NCBI RefSeq assembly: GCF_947490405.1
Contig: NZ_CANLGU010000002.1
Location: forward strand, 558,001 to 622,000
Reading direction: 5' to 3'
Source: an uncultured Algibacter sp.
Lineage (GTDB): Bacteria; Bacteroidota; Bacteroidia; Flavobacteriales; Flavobacteriaceae
Length of the DNA: 64,000 bases
Each line of letters begins with the position of its first letter. Position 1 is the first letter of the stretch. The notes beneath the pieces are model-generated. The model did not search any database and had not been told where the DNA came from. It was given only the letters and a program-made list of their open reading frames with translations. This document shows, piece after piece, positions 46,130-55,013 of this stretch. Made by a program: the position numbers and the translations under genes.

Positions 46130-47104
46130 TTATATGTTTGATTGGTCTTTGTAAAACGTACTTTTCACACCTTTTACACCAGGTATCACTTTAAATAAAG
46201 AACCTGAATTAGGGTATTTTATAAGCTCATCTTCTGTCATATCTATTCTTGCTGTGGTAATGTATAAAATATCTAAATTATCTCCTCCAAAAGCGCAAGA
46301 TGTAACATTATGAGCAGGTACAGCAATTTTTTGAATAACTTTGCCTGTTTTGGGATTACATTGTATTACGGCATTGCCATTCCACATCCCTACCCACAGC
46401 ATATTGTTTTCATCAATAGCCATTCCATCAGGAAATCCTAGTGATGCTTCAATTTCAACAGCTACTCTTCCGTTGGATATTTCTCCTGTACCATCATTAT
46501 AATCGTAAGCTTTAATTTGCGATGTAGGTGTATCAATGTAATACATTATTGATTTATCTGAGGTCCAAACAATACCATTAGAAATAGTAACGCTATCAAT
46601 TTTTATTTGTAGTTCTCCTTCAGTATTTATATTGAAAAGTTTTGCACGCCCTTCTTTTTGCTCTAAGTGCATAGAGCCTACCCAAAAACGCCCGCTAGGG
46701 TCACACTTTCCATCATTGAGTCTACTATCTTTAAGTTCATCACTCATATCAATAAACAACTTTGAATCACCTGTTTTTAAATCCGTTTTATAAACTCCAT
46801 CCTCAAGGGCAGACAATACTTTATTGGTGTTAATTGGCACCACCGTACCAATTCTAGAAGGCATATTTATAATACGATTCGCTTTCTTATCAGGACTATA
46901 GATATTTAGCGTTTTCTTTTCAATATCAATCCAATATAATTCTTGTGTTTTATAGTTCCAAATGGAGCCCTCTCCTAAATCTGATGCTATTTTATATTCT
47001 AGTTCAGCTTTCAAATTTCCATCTGTTTTTACTTTATTTTCCTTTGATTTACAGCTTATACAGATGACGATGGTACTTAAAAATAGTATTAGTTTTTGAT
47101 ACAT
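46130..47104 (-). CDS. SMP-30/gluconolactonase family lipoprotein
   Basis: A 324-residue six-bladed beta-propeller of the SMP-30/gluconolactonase/LRE family, with lipobox VICISC (Cys18), so it acts outside the cytoplasm. ASDLGEGSIWNYKTQELYWIDIE has the metal-site Glu, SRLNDGKCDPSGRFWVGSMH has Asn-Asp ligands and GFPDGMAIDENNMLWVGMW carries the catalytic Asp. These hydrolyse sugar lactones to acids, e.g. gluconolactone to gluconate. It is the first gene of the operon, 4 bp from the GH3 gene. Confidence 0.9.
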   Translation of the reverse strand: MYQKLILFLSTIVICISCKSKENKVKTDGNLKAELEYKIASDLGEGSIWNYKTQELYWIDIEKKTLNIYSPDKKANRIINMPSRIGTVVPINTNKVLSALEDGVYKTDLKTGDSKLFIDMSDELKDSRLNDGKCDPSGRFWVGSMHLEQKEGRAKLFNINTEGELQIKIDSVTISNGIVWTSDKSIMYYIDTPTSQIKAYDYNDGTGEISNGRVAVEIEASLGFPDGMAIDENNMLWVGMWNGNAVIQCNPKTGKVIQKIAVPAHNVTSCAFGGDNLDILYITTARIDMTEDELIKYPNSGSLFKVIPGVKGVKSTFYKDQSNI

Positions 47105-47556
47105 AGTTTTATTTAACTTATAGTGTCTTAAATATCAGGTGTTTTTTTAATTAGATGTTCTATTATTAACCTTTTAAAACATCTTATGTCACTAACAATC
47201 AAAATATTATGTAAACGACAGCTATTATTATTTTGATGTATAGACTTGCCATAGATTAACAGAATTTCTATTATCAAGTAAGTTTTGTGAAAATTGTAGC
47301 TAAAAAATATTAATAATTTCTATAAAGCTAAAAAAGATTTTATAGTATCATTAAAACAAATAGGTCTAATACTAATACAAATTCGTCTATTGCTGAGATA
47401 AATAAAGTTTTTACATCAAAAAAAATAGCTTACAGGAAGAAAGAAAATTGAAACATTAGATACCGAGGAAACAAACCCCATTAATATTATTGGTGATAAC
47501 AGAATTGAAAGTCTGGAGTCGTAAATAAACTTTTCAAACAAATAAAAATTTTCTTA
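47105..47556. other. Intergenic region with decayed coding traces
   Basis: This 450-bp stretch upstream of the gluconate operon has no intact ORF. At about 47443-47523 the plus strand encodes KIETLDTEETNPINIIGDNRIESLES and then a stop, with another stop a few codons upstream, which looks like a gene remnant, though too short to identify. No Bacteroidota promoter with both elements was found. Confidence 0.3.
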
Positions 47557-47590
47557 AACGAAAAAAGCCGAAACTTTCGTTTCGGCTTTT
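47557..47590 (-). terminator. Terminator of the tRNA transcript
   Basis: AAAAGCCGAAA (47563-47573) pairs with TTTCGGCTTTT (47580-47590), loop CTTTCG. On the minus strand it is followed by TTTTTTCGTTT, just downstream of tRNA-Leu. Confidence 0.88.
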
Positions 47591-47596
47591 CATCTG

Positions 47597-47680
47597 TACT
47601 GAAGACGGGACTTGAACCCGTACGTCCTAATGGACATTGGATTTTAAGTCCAACGTGTCTACCAATTCCACCACTTCAGC
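47597..47680 (-). tRNA. tRNA-Leu (UAA anticodon)
   Basis: 84 nt including a long variable arm typical of tRNA-Leu. The acceptor is GCTGAAG with CTTCAGT (a G-U first pair) and discriminator A. The anticodon loop reads ACTTAAAAT, anticodon TAA. The T arm is GTACGGGTTCAAGTCCCGTC. No CCA is encoded. Confidence 0.95.
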
Positions 47681-47734
47681 ATAATTCGAGAGTGCTATTG
47701 CACAATGAATTGGTATATTTTAAGAAAGTTCCAG

Positions 47735-47806
47735 AGCGAAAGACGGGATTTGAACCCGCGACCCCCACCTTGGCAAGGTGATGCTCTACCCCTGAGCTAC
47801 TTTCGC
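47735..47806 (-). tRNA. tRNA-Gly (GCC anticodon)
   Basis: 72 nt. Acceptor GCGAAAG pairs with CTTTCGC, discriminator T. The D arm GTAGCTCAGGGGTAGAGC, anticodon loop CTTGCCAAG (GCC) and T arm GCGGGTTCAAATCCCGT are canonical. It is 54 bp upstream of tRNA-Leu and in the same transcript. No CCA is encoded. Confidence 0.95.
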
Positions 47807-47902
47807 AGTTTTTTATGAACGTACAATCTTTCGATTGCGGTTGCAAATTTAAAATATTTCTAGGAATTGCAAAGCCTTTTATCAAAATAAATAAAAATAT
47901 TT

Positions 47903-50515
47903 TTAGGCTTGTTTTTTCTTTACCAACATACGCTTTATTTCATTAAGTTTCATAAGTGCTTCAACAGGCGTAAGCGTATCAATATCGGTATGTAAAATTT
48001 CGTCTTTAATGTTTTCTAGGAGTGGATCGTCAAGGTTAAAAAAGCTTAACTGTAAATCGTCATTTAAGGTTTTTACTTTATCTGTAAGTTCCTCACTAGA
48101 ATGCGATTTTTCTAATTTTTCTAAAATTTTATTGGCGCGTCTTAACACTTGCTGTGGCATTCCAGCCATTTTAGCAACATGAATTCCAAAACTATGTGCG
48201 CTACCGCCTTCAACAAGTTTTCTTAAAAACAGCACATTGTCTTTTAGTTCTTTTACAGAAACATTAAAGTTTTTTATACGCCCAAACGTATCGCTCATTT
48301 CATTAAGCTCATGATAATGGGTAGCAAATAGCGTTTTTGGTTTTGATGGATGTTCGTGCAAATACTCACTTATTGCCCAGGCTATAGAAATACCATCATA
48401 GGTACTTGTACCACGACCAATTTCGTCAAGCAATACCAAACTTCTATCTGAAATATTATTTAAAATAGAGGCTGTTTCATTCATTTCTACCATAAAAGTA
48501 GACTCGCCCATAGATATATTATCACTAGCGCCAACTCTAGTAAATATTTTATCTACCACTCCTATATTAGCGGCTTTTGCCGGTACAAAACTTCCTATTT
48601 GCGCCAATAATACGATTAAGGCAGTTTGACGTAAAATAGCTGATTTACCAGACATATTTGGCCCTGTAATCATGATGATTTGTTGCGATGTTCTATCTAA
48701 AAACACATCGTTCGCAATATACGCTTCCCCAAGTGGCAATTGCTTTTCTATTACTGGATGACGCCCGTCTTTAATTTCTAAATCGAAGGAGTCATCTAGT
48801 TTAGGATACACATAATTATTGTCTTTTGCCAATTGAGAAAAGCCACATAAGCAATCTAACTGCCCAATTAAATACGCATTGTGCTGTACAGATTTGATGT
48901 ATTGGTTCATCCAACCTACAAGTTCAGAAAACAACTGCTGTTCAATGGCTAAGATACGTTCTTCGGCACCTAGAATTTTAGCTTCGTATTCTTTGAGTTC
49001 TTCAGTAATGTAGCGTTCGGCGTTTACTAAAGTTTGCTTTCTAATCCACTCTTCAGGCACTTTATCTTTATGAGTGTTTCGTACCTCAATATAATACCCA
49101 AACACATTGTTAGATGCTATTTTAAGTGATGTGATGCCCGTACGCTCACTCTCACGCTCTAACATATTATCTAAGTAATCTTTTCCAGATTTAGACAAGC
49201 CTCTTAAGTCGTCCAATTCCGAAGAAAACCCCGTAGCAATGGTTTGTCCTTTTAATACATTTACAGGAGCTTCTTCATTTAAAGTTGTTTTTATTTTTTC
49301 GCGAAGCACCTCGCAGCTTTGTAAATTATCACCAATAATTCTCAGTGATTCGTTTTCAGAATTTGAAGCTAAATTTTTAATAGGCACAATAGCTTCTAAC
49401 GAGTTTTTAAGTTGAATCACCTCGCGCGGATTTACCTTACCTGTAGCTGTTTTAGAAATTAAACGTTCTAAATCGCCTATATGTTTGATGTGATTTTGAA
49501 TATGCTGAAGCACCTCATCTTGCTTGGTTAAAAAATCTACAACCTCATGACGTTGCTTAATTTTCTCAACATTTTTAAGAGGTAATGCCAGCCAACGTTT
49601 TAATAACCTGCCGCCCATTGGCGAAATGGTTTTATCAATAACGTTTAAAAGCGTAACTGCATTATTATTTGTAGAATTATAAAGTTCTAAATTTCTGATG
49701 GTGAATTTATCCATCCACACGTAGTCATCTTTAGCAATACGCGCAATAGATGTAATGTGCTGCAATTTATGATGCTGTGTTTCGCCTAAATAATGTAAAA
49801 TAGAACCTGATGCAATGATACCTTCATACAAATCTTCAATACCAAACCCTTTTAGTGTTTTTGTATCAAAGTGCTTTGTTAAAGTTTCATAGGCATAATC
49901 GGTTTGATACACCCAATCTTCTAAATAAAATGTATGAAAATCGTCGCCAAAAGTTTCATTAAAAAGCGTTCGTTTTTGTTTAGAGACTAATACCTCACTG
50001 GGACTAAAGTTTTGGAGTAATTTATCGATATACTCTGCATTGCCTTGAGAAGTTAAAAACTCTCCAGTAGAAATATCTAAAAACGAAATACCAATATATT
50101 TTTTATCAAAATACACCGAGCACAAAAAATTGTTGGATTTTGAAACTAAAACCTCATCATTTAATGCTACTCCTGGAGTTACCAACTCTGTAACCCCACG
50201 TTTTACAATAGTTTTAGTTTGTTTTGGATCTTCTAATTGATCGCAAATAGCCACACGCTCTCCTGCTTTTACCAATTTTGGTAAATACGTGTTTAAGGAA
50301 TGGTGCGGAAACCCAGCCAACTCTGTTTCACTTTCGCTACCAGCGCCTCGCTTGGTTAAAATAATACCTAAAATACCTGCAGCTTTTACAGCATCGCTTC
50401 CAAAAGTTTCATAAAAATCGCCCACACGAAATAACAATAGCGCATCTGGATACTTTGCTTTTATAGCATTGTACTGTTTCATTAACGGGGTTTCTTTTTT
50501 TGCTTTTTTCTTCAT
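47903..50515 (-). CDS. mutS: DNA mismatch repair protein MutS
   Basis: An 870-residue MutS1. The mismatch-reading Phe-x-Glu is in [11 protein letters not shown] near residue 39. The core clamp and lever domains fill about 250-570, and the ATPase has Walker [14 protein letters not shown], the STFMVEM signature and Walker [17 protein letters not shown], followed by FATHYHEL. It scans DNA for mismatches as a dimer and recruits MutL. The gene is followed on the same strand by tRNA-Gly and tRNA-Leu and is divergent from a TrmH-type methylase gene. Confidence 0.97.
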   Translation of the reverse strand: MKKKAKKETPLMKQYNAIKAKYPDALLLFRVGDFYETFGSDAVKAAGILGIILTKRGAGSESETELAGFPHHSLNTYLPKLVKAGERVAICDQLEDPKQTKTIVKRGVTELVTPGVALNDEVLVSKSNNFLCSVYFDKKYIGISFLDISTGEFLTSQGNAEYIDKLLQNFSPSEVLVSKQKRTLFNETFGDDFHTFYLEDWVYQTDYAYETLTKHFDTKTLKGFGIEDLYEGIIASGSILHYLGETQHHKLQHITSIARIAKDDYVWMDKFTIRNLELYNSTNNNAVTLLNVIDKTISPMGGRLLKRWLALPLKNVEKIKQRHEVVDFLTKQDEVLQHIQNHIKHIGDLERLISKTATGKVNPREVIQLKNSLEAIVPIKNLASNSENESLRIIGDNLQSCEVLREKIKTTLNEEAPVNVLKGQTIATGFSSELDDLRGLSKSGKDYLDNMLERESERTGITSLKIASNNVFGYYIEVRNTHKDKVPEEWIRKQTLVNAERYITEELKEYEAKILGAEERILAIEQQLFSELVGWMNQYIKSVQHNAYLIGQLDCLCGFSQLAKDNNYVYPKLDDSFDLEIKDGRHPVIEKQLPLGEAYIANDVFLDRTSQQIIMITGPNMSGKSAILRQTALIVLLAQIGSFVPAKAANIGVVDKIFTRVGASDNISMGESTFMVEMNETASILNNISDRSLVLLDEIGRGTSTYDGISIAWAISEYLHEHPSKPKTLFATHYHELNEMSDTFGRIKNFNVSVKELKDNVLFLRKLVEGGSAHSFGIHVAKMAGMPQQVLRRANKILEKLEKSHSSEELTDKVKTLNDDLQLSFFNLDDPLLENIKDEILHTDIDTLTPVEALMKLNEIKRMLVKKKQA

Positions 50516-50713
50516 GCTTTTAGCATTTCCATGAGGATAAAAATCGTGATGGAAAAGTGGTTTTTAAGTGTTACTTTTGGCAAAGTTGTAGCTTGCAATT
50601 TACCATTAATTTCATGTTTTTTGAAGTTGATATTTTAGAAGTTATCTACAATTACGACGAGATTTTAACAATAGTTGTTATTTTGAATAAAGTAACACAT
50701 TAGAAGAGATTTC

Positions 50714-50721
50714 TACATTTG
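50714..50721 (+). promoter_or_regulatory. Candidate -7 box upstream of the TrmH-family gene
   Basis: TACATTTG fits TAnnTTTG and lies 23 bp before the GTG start. A TTG at 50683-50685 is 28 bp away, longer than the usual spacer. Confidence 0.35.
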
Positions 50722-50744
50722 CGGAAATAACAAAGACTTCAGTA

Positions 50745-51269
50745 GTGAGAAAATTAAAAAATAGCGAATTAGAGAGACTAGACGTTGAGGGGTTTAAAAC
50801 TGCTAAAAAAACACCTATTATCATTATTCTGGATAATATTAGAAGTTTAAATAATATTGGTTCGGTATTTAGAACGAGTGATGCGTTTTTAATTGAAAAA
50901 ATTTACCTCTGTGGTATTACGGCAACACCGCCACATAAAGATATTCACAAAACAGCATTAGGAAGTACAGATACAGTTGCTTGGGAATATGCAGAAAACA
51001 CCTTAGATATAGTTGAAAAACTAAAAGCTAAAAACATCAAAGTTTGTGCTATAGAACAAGCTGAAAATGCTACAATGCTTGATAAATTCAATATTGAACC
51101 AAACACGACATACGCGTTAGTTTTTGGTAATGAAGTTAAAGGTGTAGCACAAGGTGTTGTAAATGCTTGTGATGTAGTGATTGAAATCCCTCAATTTGGC
51201 ACAAAGCATTCCTTAAACATCTCAGTAAGTTGCGGCATTGTAGTTTGGGATATTTTTAGTAAAATCTAA
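50745..51269 (+). CDS. TrmH/SpoU-family RNA 2'-O-methyltransferase
   Basis: A 174-residue SPOUT methyltransferase starting at GTG. Motif 1 is LDNIRSLNNIGSVFRTSDAF with the catalytic Arg, motif 2 ALVFGNEVKGVA and motif 3 IEIPQFGTKHSLNISVSCGIVVWD with the SAM-binding knot. It lacks an extra RNA-binding domain, so tRNA or rRNA specificity cannot be told from the sequence; TrmL and TrmH-like enzymes of this size usually modify tRNA. It is divergent from mutS. Confidence 0.9.
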   Translation: MRKLKNSELERLDVEGFKTAKKTPIIIILDNIRSLNNIGSVFRTSDAFLIEKIYLCGITATPPHKDIHKTALGSTDTVAWEYAENTLDIVEKLKAKNIKVCAIEQAENATMLDKFNIEPNTTYALVFGNEVKGVAQGVVNACDVVIEIPQFGTKHSLNISVSCGIVVWDIFSKI

Positions 51270-51294
51270 CATAGATCAGTTGTGATTTTTTTGT

Positions 51295-51456
51295 TTGATT
51301 ATATTCATTGGAGCAATTATATGGAAGAAGCTTGAAATTATGTTAAAAGATCCTGACGAAAACTTCATCATGGACTTTTACGAACAAGGCGTTGTCATTA
51401 TTAACAAGGTTGAAACCATTAAAAATAAGCATTTTAGCTTGTGTTTTTCATATTAA
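51295..51456 (+). pseudogene. Short ORF or gene remnant
   Basis: An open frame from TTG at 51295 encodes 53 residues: a hydrophobic segment (IIFIGAIIW) and then KKLEIMLKDPDENFIMDFYEQGVVIINKVE. This looks protein-like, with a membrane helix followed by a start of a cytosolic domain, and could be the remains of a small membrane protein, or a true tiny gene. No Shine-Dalgarno is apparent. I do not recognise the family. Confidence 0.3.
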
Positions 51457-51489
51457 ATTGTAACTTCTCACTCATAAAAATGAGTGATT

Positions 51490-52314
51490 ATGTATCAAAA
51501 ATCAAAAATATTATTTTTAATGATCTTTGGCTTTATAAATGCAAGCCTTAGTGCTCAAAATATTCCTATTGAGTTTCTTAATATGAATATCGATAAAAAC
51601 CAATCTAAATATTCAAAACCTGTTTTAGAAAATGAGATTGCAGGCGTTAGTACTAAACACGAGATTTTAACTAATAGTCTCAAAGAACGTGTTACTGTGG
51701 ATAACTCTTATAAAACCATTTATTTGTTCATAAAAGGCAATGGTGATCTAAGTACAAAAGACAAAACTTATGACATAGTACCTGAAACAATTTTTTTGCC
51801 CAACAATGTCAAAGACCTATACTTTAAACCTCAAATAAACGACACTTTACACTATATTAAAATAACGGTTTTACAAACTGAAATAGACAAGACCGATATA
51901 AAAACGTTTCCAGAAGACAACATAAATAACATCTATTTTAAAAAATTTACAGATTGTGAATCGTATACTGAGCCTATTAAAAGCCCTCAAACCACAAGTA
52001 GAACAATATTGCCTAATAAATTTATTCCTAGAATAGCTATGGGTACAGTAGAAACTGTTGGTCCTGATAAAGTTGGCGCACACGAACATCCAATGTTAGA
52101 GCAACTATTTTTAGGACTTACAGATAACCAAACCATGGTGTATGCCGATAGTGCACAAATATATTTTCCAGAATATACAATACTCCACATTCCATTAGGC
52201 TCTAGCCATTCTGTATCAGTAAAAGAAAACAATAAAATGTACTATGTTTGGATGGATTTTTTCCGAGATAAAAAAGGAGAAGAGTGGCTAAAAACCCATA
52301 AAAAACAGAAATAA
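51490..52314 (+). CDS. Secreted cupin-fold protein
   Basis: A 274-residue exported protein. The ATG at 51490 (MYQKSKILFLMIFG) gives a clear signal peptide ending LSAQ; a GTG two codons earlier is possible. The two halves look like cupin folds: residues about 30-130 (KTIYLFIKGNGDLSTKD) and 175-265. In the second, VGAHEHPMLEQLFLGL gives a His-x-His and Glu pattern of a metal-binding cupin, and IPLGSSHSVSV supplies the later His. The substrate is unknown. A methyltransferase gene follows 5 bp later, so they are probably cotranscribed. Confidence 0.72.
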   Translation: MYQKSKILFLMIFGFINASLSAQNIPIEFLNMNIDKNQSKYSKPVLENEIAGVSTKHEILTNSLKERVTVDNSYKTIYLFIKGNGDLSTKDKTYDIVPETIFLPNNVKDLYFKPQINDTLHYIKITVLQTEIDKTDIKTFPEDNINNIYFKKFTDCESYTEPIKSPQTTSRTILPNKFIPRIAMGTVETVGPDKVGAHEHPMLEQLFLGLTDNQTMVYADSAQIYFPEYTILHIPLGSSHSVSVKENNKMYYVWMDFFRDKKGEEWLKTHKKQK

Positions 52315-52319
52315 CTCTA

Positions 52320-52982
52320 GTGATTAAAAAACCTAAAACACCTTGGCCTACCAAAGATGTGATGCATCAGGTTTATGAAAAACATCTTTGGGGTGGAAAA
52401 GACTTTGATTTTTATTCAGGTGAAGGGTCGCATCATCCTGAAATTATAACACCTTACTTAGAAACTGTTAGTGATTTTTTCAAATCGTTCTCTGAACCTT
52501 TGGTAGTTTGTGATTTGGGTTGTGGCGATTTTAATATTGGAAAGCATCTTGTAAAATTCACCAAAAACTATATTGCTATTGATATTGTAGACGATCTTAT
52601 TGAAAGAAATAAAACTCTATTTAAAGCTGATAATTTAGAATTTCAATGTTTAGACATTTCAAAAGATAAGTTGCCTCACGCTGATTGTATCATATTACGC
52701 CAGGTATTACAACATTTGTCGAATACTGAAATTAAAAATATCCTTAAAAAACTAAAAGATTATAAATACATTGTTCTAACTGAACATATTCCTTTTGGTG
52801 ATTTTATTCCGAATAAAGATATTATTTCTGGACAAGGTATACGATTTAAAAAAAATAGTGGTATTGATATTTTAGATAAGCCTTTCAATTTTAAAATAAA
52901 AGAAGAAAAACAACTTGGAGAACATACTTTAGAAAACGAAAAAGGATGTATTGTAACAACATTGTATAGAGGTTTTAAATAA
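52320..52982 (+). CDS. Class I SAM-dependent methyltransferase
   Basis: A 220-residue protein starting at GTG. Motif I, VVCDLGCGDFNIGKHL (about 61-76), binds SAM; YIAIDIVDDLIERN is motif II and DCIILRQVLQHLSN the later acidic segment. The C-terminal half holds a substrate region with VLTEHIPFGDF. Target is not predictable. It follows the cupin gene by 5 bp and ends 2 bp from the convergent folK fusion. The N-terminal region KTPWPTKDVMHQVYEKHLWG is typical of a family of bacterial methyltransferases of unknown substrate. Confidence 0.82.
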   Translation: MIKKPKTPWPTKDVMHQVYEKHLWGGKDFDFYSGEGSHHPEIITPYLETVSDFFKSFSEPLVVCDLGCGDFNIGKHLVKFTKNYIAIDIVDDLIERNKTLFKADNLEFQCLDISKDKLPHADCIILRQVLQHLSNTEIKNILKKLKDYKYIVLTEHIPFGDFIPNKDIISGQGIRFKKNSGIDILDKPFNFKIKEEKQLGEHTLENEKGCIVTTLYRGFK

Positions 52983-52984
52983 AA

Positions 52985-54115
52985 TCATTCTCTACAAATT
53001 TCCCCTAAAACCCACAAAAAATCAGCACGATTTTCTACAAAATCTCTATCAGAAATATCAATAATTTTTACTTTAAAATCATTTTGAGATTTTAAAAACT
53101 CTAAATAGCCTGCGTTAATTTTTTCTAGATAATCGTCTTCAATATGTTGCTCGTAATCGCGACCGCGCTTCTTTATATTTTCTTGTAGTCTTTGAGTGTT
53201 TTGGTATAAATACACATACAATTCTGGCTTTTTTATATCCTTATACATCAACTGGAATAGTTTTCTGTATAAACTAAACTCATCGCCACCAAGTGTGATT
53301 TTTGAAAAAATTAGTGATTTGATAACGTAATAATCACTCACAACAAAATCTTTAAACAAATCTAGTTGTGCTAAATCATCAGAAATTTGTTGGTAACGGT
53401 CTGCTAAAAATGCCATTTCTAGAGGAAATGCATACCGATTTGCATCTTCATAAAACTTAGGTAAAAATGCATTATCAGCATAACGCTCTAAAATTAATTT
53501 TGCATTAAAATCCTGAGCTATTTTTGTAGCTAAACTTGTTTTACCTGCACCAATGTTACCTTCAATAGTTATGTAGTTGTATTTTGAAAAGTCAAATTGC
53601 CTGCCTGGGTTTTTTAACCATATTTTAATAGGTTTTAAAACTGAGTTGTCTTCGCATTCATTCAATAAAACAGATACGTCTTTATTTAAGGTTGGATGCT
53701 TTGTTTTTGAAGCAATATCATGTAAAGGTTGCAGTACAAATTTGCGTTTTTGCATTTCAGGATGAGGTACCTGTAGTGTTTTTGTATTTATGGTGGCATC
53801 ATCAACAAAAATAATATCTAGGTCTATTGGTCGTGCTTCATAGCCTTGTGTCTCAGCTCTCGTTCTGCCTAAATTGGTTTCTACATCTAATAATACATCT
53901 AGAACAACCTGTGGTGCCAAATAGCTTTCTAACACCAAACAGCAATTTAGAAAATCATCACCTTCAAACCCTATGGCTGGCGATGTGTAAACTTTCGAAA
54001 TTAGCTTCACATTACCAACTCGTTGGAAAATAGCATCTACTGCAGCTTGCAAGTTTTTGAACTTATCACCTTTGTTACTTCCTAGTGCAATATAAAATGT
54101 CATTGGTTTTTCCAT
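52985..54115 (-). CDS. folK: FolK-deoxynucleoside kinase fusion
   Basis: A 376-residue two-domain enzyme. Residues about 5-135 are HPPK (FolK), with YIALGSNKGDKFKNL and the ARPIDLDIIF signature; it pyrophosphorylates 6-hydroxymethyl-dihydropterin on the way to folate. Residues about 175-376 are a deoxynucleoside kinase, with P-loop EGNIGAGKTSLATKIA, the ADRYQQ region and a LID with RGRDYEQHIEDDYL. It would salvage deoxynucleosides as monophosphates. The fusion occurs in flavobacteria. The start is ATG at 54115; ATG at 54103 is also possible. Confidence 0.9.
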   Translation of the reverse strand: MEKPMTFYIALGSNKGDKFKNLQAAVDAIFQRVGNVKLISKVYTSPAIGFEGDDFLNCCLVLESYLAPQVVLDVLLDVETNLGRTRAETQGYEARPIDLDIIFVDDATINTKTLQVPHPEMQKRKFVLQPLHDIASKTKHPTLNKDVSVLLNECEDNSVLKPIKIWLKNPGRQFDFSKYNYITIEGNIGAGKTSLATKIAQDFNAKLILERYADNAFLPKFYEDANRYAFPLEMAFLADRYQQISDDLAQLDLFKDFVVSDYYVIKSLIFSKITLGGDEFSLYRKLFQLMYKDIKKPELYVYLYQNTQRLQENIKKRGRDYEQHIEDDYLEKINAGYLEFLKSQNDFKVKIIDISDRDFVENRADFLWVLGEICRE

Positions 54116-54184
54116 CGGGAAAGCAAAATAATAAAAAGTAAACGGATTTGGGTTATCTTTACAGTACCTATTTGTTCACAATTC

Positions 54185-54889
54185 ATGAATTTAAAAGACA
54201 AATTACTTGCCCAACGCATTTATTTACTTTTGGGAGGTTTATTCATTACATCACTTGTAGTTTCAAACTTAATTTTCCAGAAGTTTTTTTACTGGTATCC
54301 ATTGGATATAGCGATTTTTGGTAGTAAACTTTTTGAAATTTCAGTAGGCATTTTACCTTATCCTATTACCTTTTTAATTACCGATTTAATAAGTGAAATT
54401 TATGGTGAAAAACGTGCAAATGATGTGGTTGTAGTCGGGATTTTTACATCTATTTTTTCGCTTTTAATTATTTATATCGCTGATATTGTCCCTGCAACAC
54501 CATGGTCTCCGGTAGATAATGAAACGTTTAAAACTGTGTTTGGAAATTCTACAATTGCTGTATTTGCTAGTATGTTAACATACCTATTTGCACAGTTTGT
54601 AGATATCCAAATTTATCATTTCTGGAAACGTCTAACTAAAGGTAAGCATCTATGGCTCAGAAATAATTTCTCTACTTGGTTTTCACAATTTGTAGACACT
54701 TTTACCATCGTATTTTTATTGTGTTCTTTTGGTATTATAGATTGGATAAATTTTAAAGGCTTGTTGGTAAGTGGATTTCTTTTTAAAGTTTTTATTGCTA
54801 TTTTGGATACGCCATTGCTATATTTGGGTGTTTATCTTTTTAGAAAACGATTTAATTTAAAAGTGAATGAAGAGATAGATTTACTCTAG
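54185..54889 (+). CDS. Queuosine precursor transporter YhhQ family
   Basis: A 234-residue inner-membrane protein with about six helices of the VUT/YhhQ family. PLDIAIFGSKLFEISVGILPYPITFLITDLISEIYGEKRANDVV is typical, with the conserved acidic pair in the TDLISEIYG segment. In Escherichia coli YhhQ takes up preQ0/preQ1, precursors of the modified tRNA base queuosine. The gene is divergent from the folK fusion. Substrate assignment is by family. Confidence 0.9.
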   Translation: MNLKDKLLAQRIYLLLGGLFITSLVVSNLIFQKFFYWYPLDIAIFGSKLFEISVGILPYPITFLITDLISEIYGEKRANDVVVVGIFTSIFSLLIIYIADIVPATPWSPVDNETFKTVFGNSTIAVFASMLTYLFAQFVDIQIYHFWKRLTKGKHLWLRNNFSTWFSQFVDTFTIVFLLCSFGIIDWINFKGLLVSGFLFKVFIAILDTPLLYLGVYLFRKRFNLKVNEEIDLL

Positions 54890-55013
54890 TATTTCAAGTC
54901 TTAACAAAATGATAAGCTTTCTTTTTCAACTATTAACACTTTTTCTGCGTATATTCTTTTAATTAGTTTTGTTTTAAAAAAATCCTGTTTAGTTAGTATA
55001 ACAAATAATCTTT

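Noticed and set aside
47676-47885. A 69-codon minus-strand ORF
   Set aside because: It reads through the tRNA-Gly gene and is an artefact of that RNA gene.
50614-50703. A 29-codon ORF between mutS and the TrmH gene
   Set aside because: Too short, no Shine-Dalgarno, and it lies in the promoter region of the TrmH-family gene.
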